Of a stretch of 64,000 nucleotides of DNA, positions 19,011-28,757 are shown piece after piece. Position 1 is the stretch's first letter. Each line of letters starts with the position of its first letter. The DNA lies in the NCBI RefSeq assembly GCF_004118285.1, contig NZ_SDHY01000001.1:62001-126000 (forward strand). The letters are read 5' to 3'. This stretch comes from Aquirufa rosea. Lineage in GTDB: Bacteria; Bacteroidota; Bacteroidia; Cytophagales; Spirosomataceae. The notes beneath the pieces are model-generated. The model made no database searches. It had not been told where the DNA came from and saw only the letters and a program-made list of their open reading frames with translations. Position numbers and translations under genes: made by a program.

Positions 19011-19084
19011 GGACTTGTAGCTCAGTTGGTTAGAGCATCTGACTCATAATCAGGGGGTCCATGGTTCGAGCCCATGCTGGTCCA
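19011..19084 (+). tRNA. tRNA with CAT anticodon, probably elongator tRNA-Met
   Basis: A complete cloverleaf can be drawn: acceptor GGACTTG with CTGGTCC (one T-T mismatch and one T-G pair), D stem GCTC/GAGC, anticodon stem TCTGA/TCAGG around loop CTCATAA (anticodon CAT), and T arm CATGG-TTCGAGC-CCATG. The discriminator is A at 19084 and CCA is not encoded (CCCCA follows). The loop CTCATAA and the G7-TA junction resemble elongator Met. An Ile2 tRNA (CAT modified by TilS) cannot be excluded by eye; initiator tRNA is unlikely because the GGG/CCC anticodon stem pairs are absent. Confidence 0.93.
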
Positions 19085-19094
19085 CCCCACATAT

Positions 19095-19130
19095 AAAACA
19101 ATACCTTGGAAACGAGGTATTGTTTTTTTA
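19095..19130 (+). terminator. Rho-independent terminator after the tRNA
   Basis: A 12-bp perfect stem (AAAACAATACCT 19095-19106 with AGGTATTGTTTT 19115-19126), an 8-base loop and a T run to 19129. It directly follows the tRNA. Confidence 0.9.
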
Positions 19131-19200
19131 TCTCAAGTTTGAAGGTTTATTGATTTTTTTGTCCTAATTATGAAAAATTAATGGGCAAAAATTCATTTTT

Positions 19201-20517
19201 ATGAACCGTCAAGAATTTCTACAAAAATCCAGCATTCTTTTTATGGCTAGTCAATGGCATGTTCCGGCATCCTCTGAAACGAATTGGGCAGGTAATTTGA
19301 CCTATTCGGCTAAGAAAATAGTCTATCCAATTAATTTGGAACAATTGAAAAAGGAGGTACTATCTACCAAGCATGTGAAAGGACTTGGTTCAAAACATTC
19401 TTTCAATACCATTGCCAATACGACAGGTACCTTAATTTCTACCTCCAAATTGGATAAATTGATTCGGATAGATCGCCAAAAAATGTGGGTTTGGGTAGAA
19501 GCTGGAATTAAGTACGGTACTTTAGGAATTTTATTGGATAAGGAGGGTTTTGCTCTTCATAATTTAGCTTCTTTGCCTCATATTTCCGTGGCTGGTGCTT
19601 GTGCTACTGCCACCCATGGTTCTGGTGATAAAAATGGTAATCTTTCTTCTGCTGTGAGAGCCATTGAAATCATGAAAGCGGATGGGACTTTGCACCAATG
19701 GGAGCAAGGGCATCCTGATTTTCCTGGTACCGTGGTAAATATTGGGGCTTTGGGTATTGTGACTAAAATGGCCTTGGCCATTCAGCCTAAATTTGAGGTC
19801 AGTCAGTTTGTCTTTGAGAATCTATCTATGGATAAGTTGAAGGAACATTTTGATGAAATTTACCAAGAGGGATATTCGGTAAGTATGTTTACGCATTGGG
19901 AGAACGAAAACATCAACCAATTGTGGATTAAGAAGAGATCGGATGCTAAAAATTTGCATCCCTTGAAAGAATTTTTTGGTGCTTCAGCTGCTACCAATAA
20001 TTTACATCCAATTAAGGTGAATTCACCCATTAATTGTACAGAACAGATGGGCGTTTCAGGTCCGTGGTATGAGCGTTTACCCCACTTTAAGATGGGATTT
20101 ACTCCGAGTAATGGGGACGAGTTACAAGCCGAGTATTTTATTCCCCGAAAATACGCTTTTCAAGCCATTATGGCTGTAGAGGCTATACATGCTGAGTTTG
20201 CGCCTTATTTATATGTTTCAGAAATTAGAAGTATGGCCGCGGATGACCTTTGGTTAAGTCCTGCTTATCAGCAAGATACCATAGCTATTCACTTTACTTG
20301 GAAGCCAGATACTCCCCATGTCATGGCGGTTTTACCCAAGATTGAAGCAGCCTTAGAACCCTTTGAAGTGAAGCCGCATTGGGGTAAATTATTTACTTTA
20401 AGTCCAGAGAAATTGCATGCACGTTATCCTAAATTTAAGGATTTTCAAGCCTTAGCCAAGCGTTTAGACCCTCAAAGGAGGTGGAGAAACGAGTTTTTGG
20501 AGAGGAATTTGTATTGA
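19201..20517 (+). CDS. FAD-linked alditol/sugar-lactone oxidase
   Basis: VAO-type flavoprotein of 438 residues resembling alditol oxidase (AldO) and sugar-1,4-lactone oxidases. The PP-loop region KGLGSKHSFNTIANT carries H66 at the position of the covalent FAD-histidyl link of AldO. HNLASLPHISVAGACATATHG with SGDKNGNL is the second FAD motif, closer to AldO than to gulonolactone oxidases. The C-terminal ALO domain ends PQRRWRNEFLERNL. The first 25 residues include a hydrophobic patch (SILFMASQW) but not a clear signal peptide, so location is uncertain. The substrate is probably a polyol or aldonolactone (inference). The gene is transcribed toward the PQQ dehydrogenase gene, with 165 bases between them. 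Confidence 0.85.
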   Translation: MNRQEFLQKSSILFMASQWHVPASSETNWAGNLTYSAKKIVYPINLEQLKKEVLSTKHVKGLGSKHSFNTIANTTGTLISTSKLDKLIRIDRQKMWVWVEAGIKYGTLGILLDKEGFALHNLASLPHISVAGACATATHGSGDKNGNLSSAVRAIEIMKADGTLHQWEQGHPDFPGTVVNIGALGIVTKMALAIQPKFEVSQFVFENLSMDKLKEHFDEIYQEGYSVSMFTHWENENINQLWIKKRSDAKNLHPLKEFFGASAATNNLHPIKVNSPINCTEQMGVSGPWYERLPHFKMGFTPSNGDELQAEYFIPRKYAFQAIMAVEAIHAEFAPYLYVSEIRSMAADDLWLSPAYQQDTIAIHFTWKPDTPHVMAVLPKIEAALEPFEVKPHWGKLFTLSPEKLHARYPKFKDFQALAKRLDPQRRWRNEFLERNLY

Positions 20518-20682
20518 CATACCATGTACCATAATTATTAACCCATGTAATCACTTCTGTGTGAGGATATGGGAATAGAAAAATGGGAAATCCTTATAGA
20601 CTTAAAAATCTATATCCATTTTGAAAAAGCGGGTTAAGTGGTTTTGCTCAAATAAATTCCTCCATAATTGTCTTTATGTAGA

Positions 20683-22791
20683 TTAGTCAGGTAAGGCAAA
20701 AGCAACATACTGATTGTTCTTGGGTGTGCCTAACTTGGTACCTCCGCATGCGATGACTATAAATTGTTTACCCTTCACCATGTAGGTGGAGGGGGTAGCA
20801 AAACCCGCGGCGGGTAATGTAGTTTCCCAAACTAGTTTTCCTGTTTTTGATTCATAGGCACGGAATTTAGCATCCTTGGTGGCAGCAATAAATAATAGAC
20901 CATTTTCAGTCAATAATGGACCTCCATAATTTTCAATTCCTGTATTTTTGATTCCCTTTTTGGCCAAATCGATATCTTCACCTAACGGAATTTTCCATAG
21001 ATATTCTCCCGTATTCAAATCTATAGCATTCAAGGTTCCCCAGGGTGGACTAATACCTGCCTTGCCCTGTTTATCTAAAAATTTATTGTATCCCGTCATT
21101 CGATATGGAATTTTTGAGGCCGTTGATTTTATGTTAGTCGTGATTTCTTGTTTATCCTCATGACCTAAAAATGACAACAAAGCATCTATTTCCGTGGCTT
21201 TAAGTTGGGTAAATCCAGGCATCATGCCTTTGCCTTGTTGAATAATTTGTTTCACAAAGGCTTTATCTTTTCTTTGGAAAATATCCACTAAAGTAGGGTA
21301 GCCACTTTGTATATTTCCTTTTAGGTTCGCCCCATGACAACTTTGGCAGTTGTTTTGATATAAGCTTTTGGCTAAACTGATTTTATGCTTTTGTTTATTA
21401 GCTTGATTTTCCATTTTCTGTATCCAAGCCATTTCATTGCTATTGATGTAAATGATTCCTGCTTTAGGGTCAGCCGCGGCACCGCCCCATTCTCCACCTC
21501 CATCAAAACCTGGTAAAATCAAAGTTCCCTTTTCACTTGGTGGGGCGTACCATGCTCTTTTTAAGGCCTTTAACTGTTGGCTAAGTTCTGCTTTGTTTTC
21601 TGCATAAGGATTTACGTCCTTAGGGCTAATTTCATCGGATTGGCGAGCATAAGGAGCTGGTTTTAAGGGATAGGGCTGGCTAAACCATGCTTTTTCTCCA
21701 GGCAACCCATTCACAGGAACTTTTCTTTCTACAATGGGAAATAGCGGTTTACCATTGCTTCTATCAAATAAAAACACAAAGCCTTGTTTGGTAATTTGCG
21801 CCACAGCATCGATATACTTTCCTTGATGCTTCACCCGAATTAAGTTAGGGGGAGCAGGTAAATCTCTATCCCATAAGTCGTGGTGTGTGGTTTGAAAATG
21901 CCAAATTCTCTTTCCCGTTGTAGCATCTAAAGCAAGTAAACAATTAGCGAATAAATTACTTCCGGGTCTATTTCCTCCCCAAAAATCATAGCCTGCCGAT
22001 CCAGTAGGTACGTAGACAATTCCTTTCGATTCATCTAAGGCCATACCTGCCCAGTTATTGGCGGCCCCCACATACGTATTTTGATAGGCATCTTTGGGGA
22101 AAGTGGAATAACCATATTCACCTGGGTAGGGTATGGTGTGAAATGTCCAAGCTAATTTTCCTGTTTTTACATTAAATGCTCGGATATCACCCGGTGCGGC
22201 ATCTTCTCCTTCCGACAATCTCAATGGCATGATGATTAAATCTTTGTAGATAGTTCCCGGAGTATTGGATACTAAAAATTTATTTTTGGCATTTTCTGGT
22301 AAACCTTCGTGTAAATCTATTTTCCCTCCTTGACCGAAAGAGGAAATAGGCTTGCCTGTTTTTGCATCGAGAGCCCATAAATTAGGACCTGCGGTAAATA
22401 AAATACGGGATTCATGTCCATCTGACCAATAACTTACTCCCCGACTAGTGCTTGCCCAATTTTTCAAAGGATCGCCAAATCGCCAAATTTCTTTACCCGT
22501 GCTAGCATCAAGCGCAAATGCTTGCACAGAGGCATTTACACTATAAAGAATCCCATTGATAATGATCGGATTGGCCTGAATTTGTCCAGAATCTCCACTA
22601 GCATAGGTCCATGCGACTTGTAATTGATGCACATTTTGAAGATTGATCTGTTTTAATGTAGAGTAGTGGTTTCGATTATTTCCACCCAAATAGGAAGGCC
22701 AATCTTCATCACTAGAAACAATTTTAAGACGGTTGAAAGCGCTTAATAAGGTAACAATCAGTATAGAAGTTAGAAGGAGTTTGTTTTTCAT
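20683..22791 (-). CDS. PQQ-dependent dehydrogenase with inserted cytochrome c domain
   Basis: Predicted periplasmic quinohemoprotein that oxidises an alcohol or sugar and passes electrons to its own haem. A signal-like N terminus (about 1-20) precedes an eight-bladed PQQ propeller: repeated blade motifs such as LDASTGKEIW, LDAKTGKPI and LDATTGKRIWHFQ, and the typical TTHHDLWDRDLPAPPNLI (301-318). A class I cytochrome c sits inside the propeller between blades at about 470-545: C482-QSC-H486 haem motif and axial Met M523 or M524 (GKGMMPG). No PQQ synthesis genes are in the window, so the cofactor may be taken up (inference). Substrate unknown; glucose, pyranose or alcohol are all possible. Confidence 0.9.
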   Translation of the reverse strand: MKNKLLLTSILIVTLLSAFNRLKIVSSDEDWPSYLGGNNRNHYSTLKQINLQNVHQLQVAWTYASGDSGQIQANPIIINGILYSVNASVQAFALDASTGKEIWRFGDPLKNWASTSRGVSYWSDGHESRILFTAGPNLWALDAKTGKPISSFGQGGKIDLHEGLPENAKNKFLVSNTPGTIYKDLIIMPLRLSEGEDAAPGDIRAFNVKTGKLAWTFHTIPYPGEYGYSTFPKDAYQNTYVGAANNWAGMALDESKGIVYVPTGSAGYDFWGGNRPGSNLFANCLLALDATTGKRIWHFQTTHHDLWDRDLPAPPNLIRVKHQGKYIDAVAQITKQGFVFLFDRSNGKPLFPIVERKVPVNGLPGEKAWFSQPYPLKPAPYARQSDEISPKDVNPYAENKAELSQQLKALKRAWYAPPSEKGTLILPGFDGGGEWGGAAADPKAGIIYINSNEMAWIQKMENQANKQKHKISLAKSLYQNNCQSCHGANLKGNIQSGYPTLVDIFQRKDKAFVKQIIQQGKGMMPGFTQLKATEIDALLSFLGHEDKQEITTNIKSTASKIPYRMTGYNKFLDKQGKAGISPPWGTLNAIDLNTGEYLWKIPLGEDIDLAKKGIKNTGIENYGGPLLTENGLLFIAATKDAKFRAYESKTGKLVWETTLPAAGFATPSTYMVKGKQFIVIACGGTKLGTPKNNQYVAFALPD

Positions 22792-23001
22792 AGGCTTAAT
22801 TTAATAATTAATAGGACTTACCTTAGCCATACTTGAATTGTTTTTTTCATTTCTTCTATTACATTAGGGCTCTTAATTTTTTAATTCAGCTATTTTGATT
22901 GATTAAATGGTGGGAATTTTATTTCTACATCTTTTAATCATTAGAAAATATCAGTTTAGAGCCTTTAAAATTTTATTTTAGATACTTTAATATTCACTTA
23001 T

Positions 23002-24051
23002 ATGGGTTCATTGCTAGGATTGTTTTTTCATAGTTTGGGAGGTTTTGCTTCGGGTAGTTTTTACATTCCTTACCGAAAAATTGAGGTGTGGTCTTGGGAA
23101 AGTGCCTGGATTGTGGGTGGTGTTTTCTCTTGGATTTTAGTACCTTATATTGCAGCTTATCTAACTGTACCAGACTTCATGTTGATTATACAAGAGGCCA
23201 GTTCTTCTACCATATTTTGGACCTATGTTTTTGGCGTTTTATGGGGTATCGGAGGTTTAACTTTTGGTTTAGCCATGCGATATCTGGGTATGTCATTGGG
23301 TATGTCCATTGCCTTGAGTTTATGTAGTATTTTCGGAGCATTGGTGCCGCCTATTTACCGAGAATTGTCTGGAATGGAGGGAATAACCATTTCTCAGATA
23401 GCCGGCAGTTCTGGTGGTCGATTGGTCTTATTGGGAATCGTTGTTTGTATTTTTGGTATTTATCTCTGTGGTAAGGCTGGGATGATGAAGGAGAACGAGT
23501 TGTCTGATGAACAAAAGAAGGAGAGTATCAAGGAGTTTAGTTTGGTGAAAGGTTTAGTGGTAGCCACTATTTCAGGTTTACTGAGTGCTTGTTTTAATTT
23601 TGGAATTGAGGCCGGAAAATTGATGGCGGTCGAAGCTGTAGCTAAAGGAAGTGATCCTTTGTTTCAAAATAATGTCATATTTATCGTGGTACTTTGGGGT
23701 GGATTTACAACCAATTTTATTTGGTGTATGTACCTGAATTTTTCCAATAAGACTTTTGGAGATTATTTAAATGCTAAATCATCTTTGAGAAAGAATTACA
23801 CTTTTGCGGCAGTGGCAGGTACTACTTGGTTTCTTCAATTCTTTTTTTACGGAATGGGAGAAAGTAAATTGGGCAATGGAGCTAGTTCATGGATATTACA
23901 TATGGCTACCATCATTTTGACTTCTAATTTTTGGGGTCTGTATTTCAAAGAGTGGAAGGGTGTTTCAAAGCAAACATTCAGGACAGTCTTAGCGGGAATT
24001 GTCGTAATTTTGATTTCTGTAATTATTGTGGGTATAGGTAATTCTTTATAA
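23002..24051 (+). CDS. rhaT: L-rhamnose/H+ symporter RhaT
   Basis: Ten-segment sugar transporter (349 aa) of the RhaT family within the drug/metabolite superfamily. Diagnostic stretches are GGFASGSFYIPYRKIEVWSW at the N terminus, GLTFGLAMRYLGMSLGMSIA, FNFGIEAGKLM and WFLQFFFYGMGESKLG. It should import L-rhamnose or a related deoxysugar across the inner membrane. The start is ATG at 23002. The GntR-type regulator starts immediately after its stop codon, so both are on one transcript. No rhamnose isomerase, kinase or aldolase genes are present here, so catabolism must be encoded elsewhere or the substrate differs. Confidence 0.93.
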   Translation: MGSLLGLFFHSLGGFASGSFYIPYRKIEVWSWESAWIVGGVFSWILVPYIAAYLTVPDFMLIIQEASSSTIFWTYVFGVLWGIGGLTFGLAMRYLGMSLGMSIALSLCSIFGALVPPIYRELSGMEGITISQIAGSSGGRLVLLGIVVCIFGIYLCGKAGMMKENELSDEQKKESIKEFSLVKGLVVATISGLLSACFNFGIEAGKLMAVEAVAKGSDPLFQNNVIFIVVLWGGFTTNFIWCMYLNFSNKTFGDYLNAKSSLRKNYTFAAVAGTTWFLQFFFYGMGESKLGNGASSWILHMATIILTSNFWGLYFKEWKGVSKQTFRTVLAGIVVILISVIIVGIGNSL

Positions 24052-25083
24052 ATGAGTCATTCAAATATTCTTGACGTAATCCATATCGATGAGTTTTCAT
24101 CCACCCCTAAGTACCAGCAATTGGCAAATTCCATTATTGAAGGTATTCGCAACAAGCGTATTAAAAAAGGAGAAAGTTTACCATCAATTAATGAGGTAAG
24201 TTTTGAGTATTATATATCTAGGATTACCGTAGAAAAGGGATATAACTATTTGAAGTCCAAAGGAGTCATTGATTCTGTCAGGGGCAAAGGCTTTTTTATT
24301 AAGATTGATAAATTACCTGTCGACTTTAGGATTTTTCTGCTTTTTAATAAGTTAAGTGGTCACAAAAAGTTAGTCTATGATTCATTTGTCGAAGCGATGG
24401 GAGAGAATGCCACCATCGACTTTTATATCTACAATAATGACTTTAACTTATTCAAAAAGATAATCCAATCACGTGATCGTGATTATTCGCATATTGTGAT
24501 TATTCCACATTTTATGGAAGGAGAACAAAGCGCCAGGGAATTAATCAATCAATTACCCAAGGAGAAATTAATCTTGATGGATAAATTGCTTCCAGGTATT
24601 CAAGGGAATTTTGGGGCAGTTTATGAAAATTTTGAGAAAGATATTTATTCCGCTCTAATTCAGGCAAAAGATGATTTGAGTAAATATCATGTCATCAAAA
24701 TGATATTTCCGAATACCTCCTATTATCCTCAGGAAATTATAACGGGTTTCACCAATTTTTGTCGAGATTTTGCTTTTGATATGGAAGTTGTCTCCTCGGC
24801 TGCGGCTATTACACCGGAAGTTGGGGAAGCCTATATCAACGTGATGGAAGATGATTTGATTTTACTCCTAGAGAAAATACTAGAAAAGGAATTGATTTTA
24901 GGTGAAGATGTCGGTTTGATATCCTACAATGAAACCCCACTTAAACGCTTGCTTTTTAAAGGTATAAGTACGATCTCAACAGACTTTGCTCAATTAGGAA
25001 GGACGGCTGCCGAATTAATCAAAACCAATTCTAAAGTACACATAGAAAATCCTTTCTGTTTAATTTCTAGAGCTTCTCTTTAA
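24052..25083 (+). CDS. GntR-family transcriptional regulator with sugar-binding-like domain
   Basis: N-terminal winged helix (about 15-85: KYQQLANSIIEGIRNKRI, GESLPSINEVSFEYYISRIT, VRGKGFFI) joined to a LacI/periplasmic-binding-protein-like effector domain (about 95-340, with VGLISYNETPLKRLLFKGIS and STDFAQLGRTAAELI). This architecture is common among Bacteroidota sugar regulators. Its ATG abuts the rhaT stop, so it probably senses the RhaT substrate and controls rhaT and a distant catabolic locus (inference). I could not identify a convincing operator in the 210 bases before rhaT. Confidence 0.88.
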   Translation: MSHSNILDVIHIDEFSSTPKYQQLANSIIEGIRNKRIKKGESLPSINEVSFEYYISRITVEKGYNYLKSKGVIDSVRGKGFFIKIDKLPVDFRIFLLFNKLSGHKKLVYDSFVEAMGENATIDFYIYNNDFNLFKKIIQSRDRDYSHIVIIPHFMEGEQSARELINQLPKEKLILMDKLLPGIQGNFGAVYENFEKDIYSALIQAKDDLSKYHVIKMIFPNTSYYPQEIITGFTNFCRDFAFDMEVVSSAAAITPEVGEAYINVMEDDLILLLEKILEKELILGEDVGLISYNETPLKRLLFKGISTISTDFAQLGRTAAELIKTNSKVHIENPFCLISRASL

Positions 25084-25137
25084 TAAGGTAGTGCCCAAAT
25101 TTTCTATGGCAAATCTCTGTTTTTGAGCCAATATATC

Positions 25138-25168
25138 TTGGTGTTTCCCCAAAAAAGTAGCATTTTTG
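25138..25168 (+). promoter_or_regulatory. Candidate promoter of the leuCDAB operon
   Basis: TTG at 25138-25140, a 20-base spacer and CATTTTTG at 25161-25168 fit the Bacteroidota -33/-7 pattern with C replacing T at the first -7 position. The leuC ATG is at 25205. Confidence 0.45.
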
Positions 25169-25204
25169 TAGCTTGATTTAGGTAAATAATTAATTATTAG
25201 AATA

Positions 25205-26608
25205 ATGAGCAATACTCCCAGCACCCTTTTTGATAAAGTTTGGGACTCCCACGTCGTTCGAAAGATCGAAGATGGTCCAGATGTTTTTTTTATAGACCGT
25301 CACTTCATTCATGAGGTAACGAGTCCAGTGGCGTTTTTAGGTTTAGAGACACGTGGTATAGGTGTGTTGTTTCCTGAAAGAACATTCGCTACTGCAGACC
25401 ACAATACCCCAACGATTAATCAGCACTTACCAGTGGAGGATCCATTATCCGCCAACCAATTGTTGCAGTTAGAGAAAAACACCGCTAAATATGGTATTTC
25501 TCATTGGGGATTAGGTAATCCAAAAAATGGAATCGTTCACGTGGTAGGACCTGAAAATGGTATTACTTTACCAGGCATGACCATTGTATGTGGTGATTCC
25601 CATACTTCTACTCATGGTGCATTTGGAGCTATAGCCTTTGGAATTGGTACTTCAGAAGTAGAAATGGTGCTTTCTTCACAGTGCATTATGCAGTCTAAAC
25701 CTAAAAAAATGGTCATTAACGTGAATGGTCAATTAGGTAAAGGAGTTACACCCAAAGATGTAGCATTATATATTATCTCTAAATTAACTACTTCGGGTGC
25801 CACGGGTTATTTTGTGGAGTATGCAGGTGATGTTTTTAGAAACATGACCATGGAGGGTAGAATGACCGTATGTAATCTTTCCATTGAGATGGGAGCTCGT
25901 GGGGGTATGATCGCACCAGACCAAACAACTTTTGATTACATCCAAGGTCGTGAATTGGCACCTAAAGGTGCAGATTGGGATAAGCAATTAGCTTATTGGA
26001 AAACCTTAAAAACGGATGAGGGTGCAGTTTTTGATCAGGTAGTGAATTTTGACGCGGCTGATATTGAGCCCATGATTACCTATGGTACTAACCCAGGTAT
26101 GGGTATCGGTATTTCCAAGCATATTCCAACGGCTTCTGAAGTTGAAGGTGGTGTTGCCACTTACGAGAAATCCTTGGATTATATGGGTTTCACTGAAAAT
26201 GATGCCATGATTGGCAAGAAAGTGGATTATGTCTTTATAGGGTCATGTACAAATGGACGTATCGAAGATTTTAGGGCTTTTGCTTCCATTGTGAAAGGGC
26301 GTAAGAAGGCGGATCATGTTACCGCATGGGTAGTTCCAGGTTCACATATTGTAGAGAAACAAATCAAAGACGAAGGAATCTATGATATTTTAACCGAAGC
26401 AGGTTTTGAGCTTCGTCAACCTGGCTGTTCAGCATGTTTGGCCATGAATGATGATAAAATTCCTGCTGGTAAATATGCAGTAAGTACTTCGAATCGTAAT
26501 TTCGAGGGGCGTCAGGGTCCAGGTGCTAGAACTTTATTGGCTAGTCCTTTGGTAGCTGCAGCTGCTGCTGTAACTGGAGTAGTAACTGATCCAAGAGAAT
26601 TTTTATAA
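25205..26608 (+). CDS. leuC: 3-isopropylmalate dehydratase large subunit
   Basis: Aconitase-family [4Fe-4S] subunit that, with LeuD, isomerises 2-isopropylmalate to 3-isopropylmalate in leucine synthesis. The 467 residues have the expected length. The cluster cysteines are visible in [14 protein letters not shown] and [13 protein letters not shown]; substrate and fold motifs include [24 protein letters not shown] and [20 protein letters not shown]. It is the first gene of leuC-leuD-leuA/cimA-leuB and has a candidate promoter upstream; leuD starts 21 bases after its stop. Confidence 0.97.
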   Translation: MSNTPSTLFDKVWDSHVVRKIEDGPDVFFIDRHFIHEVTSPVAFLGLETRGIGVLFPERTFATADHNTPTINQHLPVEDPLSANQLLQLEKNTAKYGISHWGLGNPKNGIVHVVGPENGITLPGMTIVCGDSHTSTHGAFGAIAFGIGTSEVEMVLSSQCIMQSKPKKMVINVNGQLGKGVTPKDVALYIISKLTTSGATGYFVEYAGDVFRNMTMEGRMTVCNLSIEMGARGGMIAPDQTTFDYIQGRELAPKGADWDKQLAYWKTLKTDEGAVFDQVVNFDAADIEPMITYGTNPGMGIGISKHIPTASEVEGGVATYEKSLDYMGFTENDAMIGKKVDYVFIGSCTNGRIEDFRAFASIVKGRKKADHVTAWVVPGSHIVEKQIKDEGIYDILTEAGFELRQPGCSACLAMNDDKIPAGKYAVSTSNRNFEGRQGPGARTLLASPLVAAAAAVTGVVTDPREFL

Positions 26609-26629
26609 GTTGTTTAAAATTAGACCATT

Positions 26630-27220
26630 ATGGCTTACGATAGTTTTAGTGTATTAAGAAGTTCTGCTGTTCCATTACCTATTGAAAATGTGGATACAGA
26701 CCAAATCATTCCAGCTCGTTTTTTGAAAGCAACTGAGCGTAAAGGCTTTGGGGATAATTTGTTTAGAGATTGGAGATTTGATAAAAATGATCAGCCTAAG
26801 TCTGACTTTGTGTTAAATAATCCTTCCTATCAAGGAAAAATTTTAGTGGGTGGTAAGAATTTTGGATCAGGTAGTAGTCGTGAGCACGCCGCTTGGGCTA
26901 TTTATGATTATGGTTTTCGTTGCGTTGTTTCTTCATTTTTTGCGGATATTTTCCGTGGTAATGCCATCAACGTAGGTATTTTACCTGTTCAAGTGAGTCC
27001 TGAATTTTTGCATCAAATTTTCGAAGCCATCGAGAAAGATCCCCAAACGGAATTAGAAGTCAATCTTCCTGAGCAGCGTATAACTATACTGTCAACCGGA
27101 GCTTCAGAGAGTTTTGAGATCAATGGGTATAAAAAACATAATTTATTAAATGGTTTCGACGACATAGATTACCTACAAGCTATGAAGGACGAAATCGTAT
27201 CATTTGCTTCCAATCGTTAA
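26630..27220 (+). CDS. leuD: 3-isopropylmalate dehydratase small subunit
   Basis: Swivel-domain partner of LeuC (196 aa, normal size). Motifs: [14 protein letters not shown] near the N terminus, [20 protein letters not shown] around residue 75-95 and [17 protein letters not shown]. The bacterial isopropylmalate form is supported by its length and by its place between leuC and leuA/cimA. The next gene begins within or immediately after its 3' end. Confidence 0.97.
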   Translation: MAYDSFSVLRSSAVPLPIENVDTDQIIPARFLKATERKGFGDNLFRDWRFDKNDQPKSDFVLNNPSYQGKILVGGKNFGSGSSREHAAWAIYDYGFRCVVSSFFADIFRGNAINVGILPVQVSPEFLHQIFEAIEKDPQTELEVNLPEQRITILSTGASESFEINGYKKHNLLNGFDDIDYLQAMKDEIVSFASNR

Positions 27221-27224
27221 TTCC

Positions 27225-28739
27225 TTGAGACGACATATTGAAATCATGGATACCACCCTTCGTGATGGTGAACAGACCAGTGGGGTATCCTTTTCGGCTA
27301 GTGAAAAATTAACTATTGCTCAATTGCTTTTAACCGAGTTAAAGGTTGACCGAATTGAGATTGCTTCTGCGCGCGTGTCTGAAGGTGAATTCCAGGCAGT
27401 TAAGAAAATTACGGATTGGGCATCAAAAAATGGTTATTTAGACCAGGTGGAGGTGTTGACTTTTGTGGATGGGGGAACTTCCGTGAATTGGATGTTGGAT
27501 GCTGGTGCTAAAGTGATGAATCTTTTGACTAAAGGTTCTTTGAACCATTTAACATTTCAATTAAAAAAGACTCCCGAACAGCATTTTGCTGAGGTAAAAG
27601 CGACCATTGAATTAGCCCTTTCTAAAGGCTTAAAGGTAAATGTTTACTTGGAAGATTGGTCAAATGGTATGCGTAATTCCAAGGAATACGTGATCTCTTA
27701 TTTAGATTTTTTGAGTCAATTACCTGTGGATCGTGTTTTGTTACCTGATACTTTAGGTGTTTTGATTCCTTCCGAAGTTGCTGCTTTTATTTCCGAGTTG
27801 GTTGCACGTTATCCATCTTTTCATTTTGATTTTCATGCGCACAATGATTATGATTTGGGTACTGCTAATGCATTAGAAGCTGTTAGAAATGGTGTGCATG
27901 GATTGCATTTAACGGTAAATGGAATGGGAGAGAGAGCTGGAAATGCACCTTTAGCTAGTGTCATTGCGGTTCTAAATGATTATCAGAAAGATGTGGAAGT
28001 GTCTGTCGACGAGAAGACGCTTTATTCAGTCAGTAAATTAGTAGAATCTTTTTCTGGATTTAGAATTCCAGCCAATAAGCCGGTCGTGGGTGAAAATGTG
28101 TTTACGCAAACGGCTGGAATTCATGCAGATGGAGACAAAAAAAATAATTTATACCACAATGATTTGATGCCTGAGCGTTTTGGTCGTGAACGAAAATATG
28201 CATTAGGCAAAACCAGTGGGAAAGCCAATATTGAAAATAATTTGGCCCAATTAGGCATTCATTTGTCGGATGAAGATTTAAAAAAGGTAACCCAAAGAAT
28301 TATTGAATTAGGGGATCGTAAGGAAGTAGTAACGCCTAATGATTTGCCCTATATCATTTCCGATGTATTGGATAGTCCAACGACAGAAGAAAGGGTACAA
28401 GTGTTAAATTATGTGCTGACGCATTCCAAAGAATTACGACCTTCGGTGACTTTGAAGATTTCCATAGATGGCAAAATATATGAAGAACATGCCCAAGGAG
28501 ATGGTCAATACGACGCCTTTGTTAATGCTTTAGAAATTATCTTTAAAAAGAATGGTAAGGAATTAGCTCAATTACAAGATTATGCGGTAAGAATTCCTCC
28601 AGGGGGTGATTCTGATGCTCTTTGTGAAACCATCATTACTTGGTCTCACCAAGGTAGAGAATTGATTACCAGGGGATTAGATTGCGATCAGACGGTTTCT
28701 GCCATAAAGGCAACTCAAAAAATGTTGAATTTGATTTAG
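27225..28739 (+). CDS. 2-isopropylmalate/citramalate synthase-type enzyme (LeuA/CimA family)
   Basis: Claisen-type condensing enzyme with a TIM barrel (IEIMDTTLRDGEQTSGVSFS, metal-binding FDFHAHNDYDLG and HLTVNGMGERAGNAPL) followed by the linker GKTSGKANIENNL and a C-terminal regulatory domain (about 385-505) that senses leucine or isoleucine in relatives. Sequence does not decide between isopropylmalate synthase (acetyl-CoA plus 2-oxoisovalerate) and citramalate synthase (acetyl-CoA plus pyruvate); position between leuD and leuB supports leucine or mixed Leu/Ile synthesis. Start choice: no ATG precedes the first beta strand. TTG at 27225 gives MRRHIEIMDTTLRDG, 4 bases after the leuD stop; TTG at 27204 or ATG at 27246 are alternatives. 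Confidence 0.9.
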   Translation: MRRHIEIMDTTLRDGEQTSGVSFSASEKLTIAQLLLTELKVDRIEIASARVSEGEFQAVKKITDWASKNGYLDQVEVLTFVDGGTSVNWMLDAGAKVMNLLTKGSLNHLTFQLKKTPEQHFAEVKATIELALSKGLKVNVYLEDWSNGMRNSKEYVISYLDFLSQLPVDRVLLPDTLGVLIPSEVAAFISELVARYPSFHFDFHAHNDYDLGTANALEAVRNGVHGLHLTVNGMGERAGNAPLASVIAVLNDYQKDVEVSVDEKTLYSVSKLVESFSGFRIPANKPVVGENVFTQTAGIHADGDKKNNLYHNDLMPERFGRERKYALGKTSGKANIENNLAQLGIHLSDEDLKKVTQRIIELGDRKEVVTPNDLPYIISDVLDSPTTEERVQVLNYVLTHSKELRPSVTLKISIDGKIYEEHAQGDGQYDAFVNALEIIFKKNGKELAQLQDYAVRIPPGGDSDALCETIITWSHQGRELITRGLDCDQTVSAIKATQKMLNLI

Positions 28740-28757
28740 TAAAATACAAACATAAAA

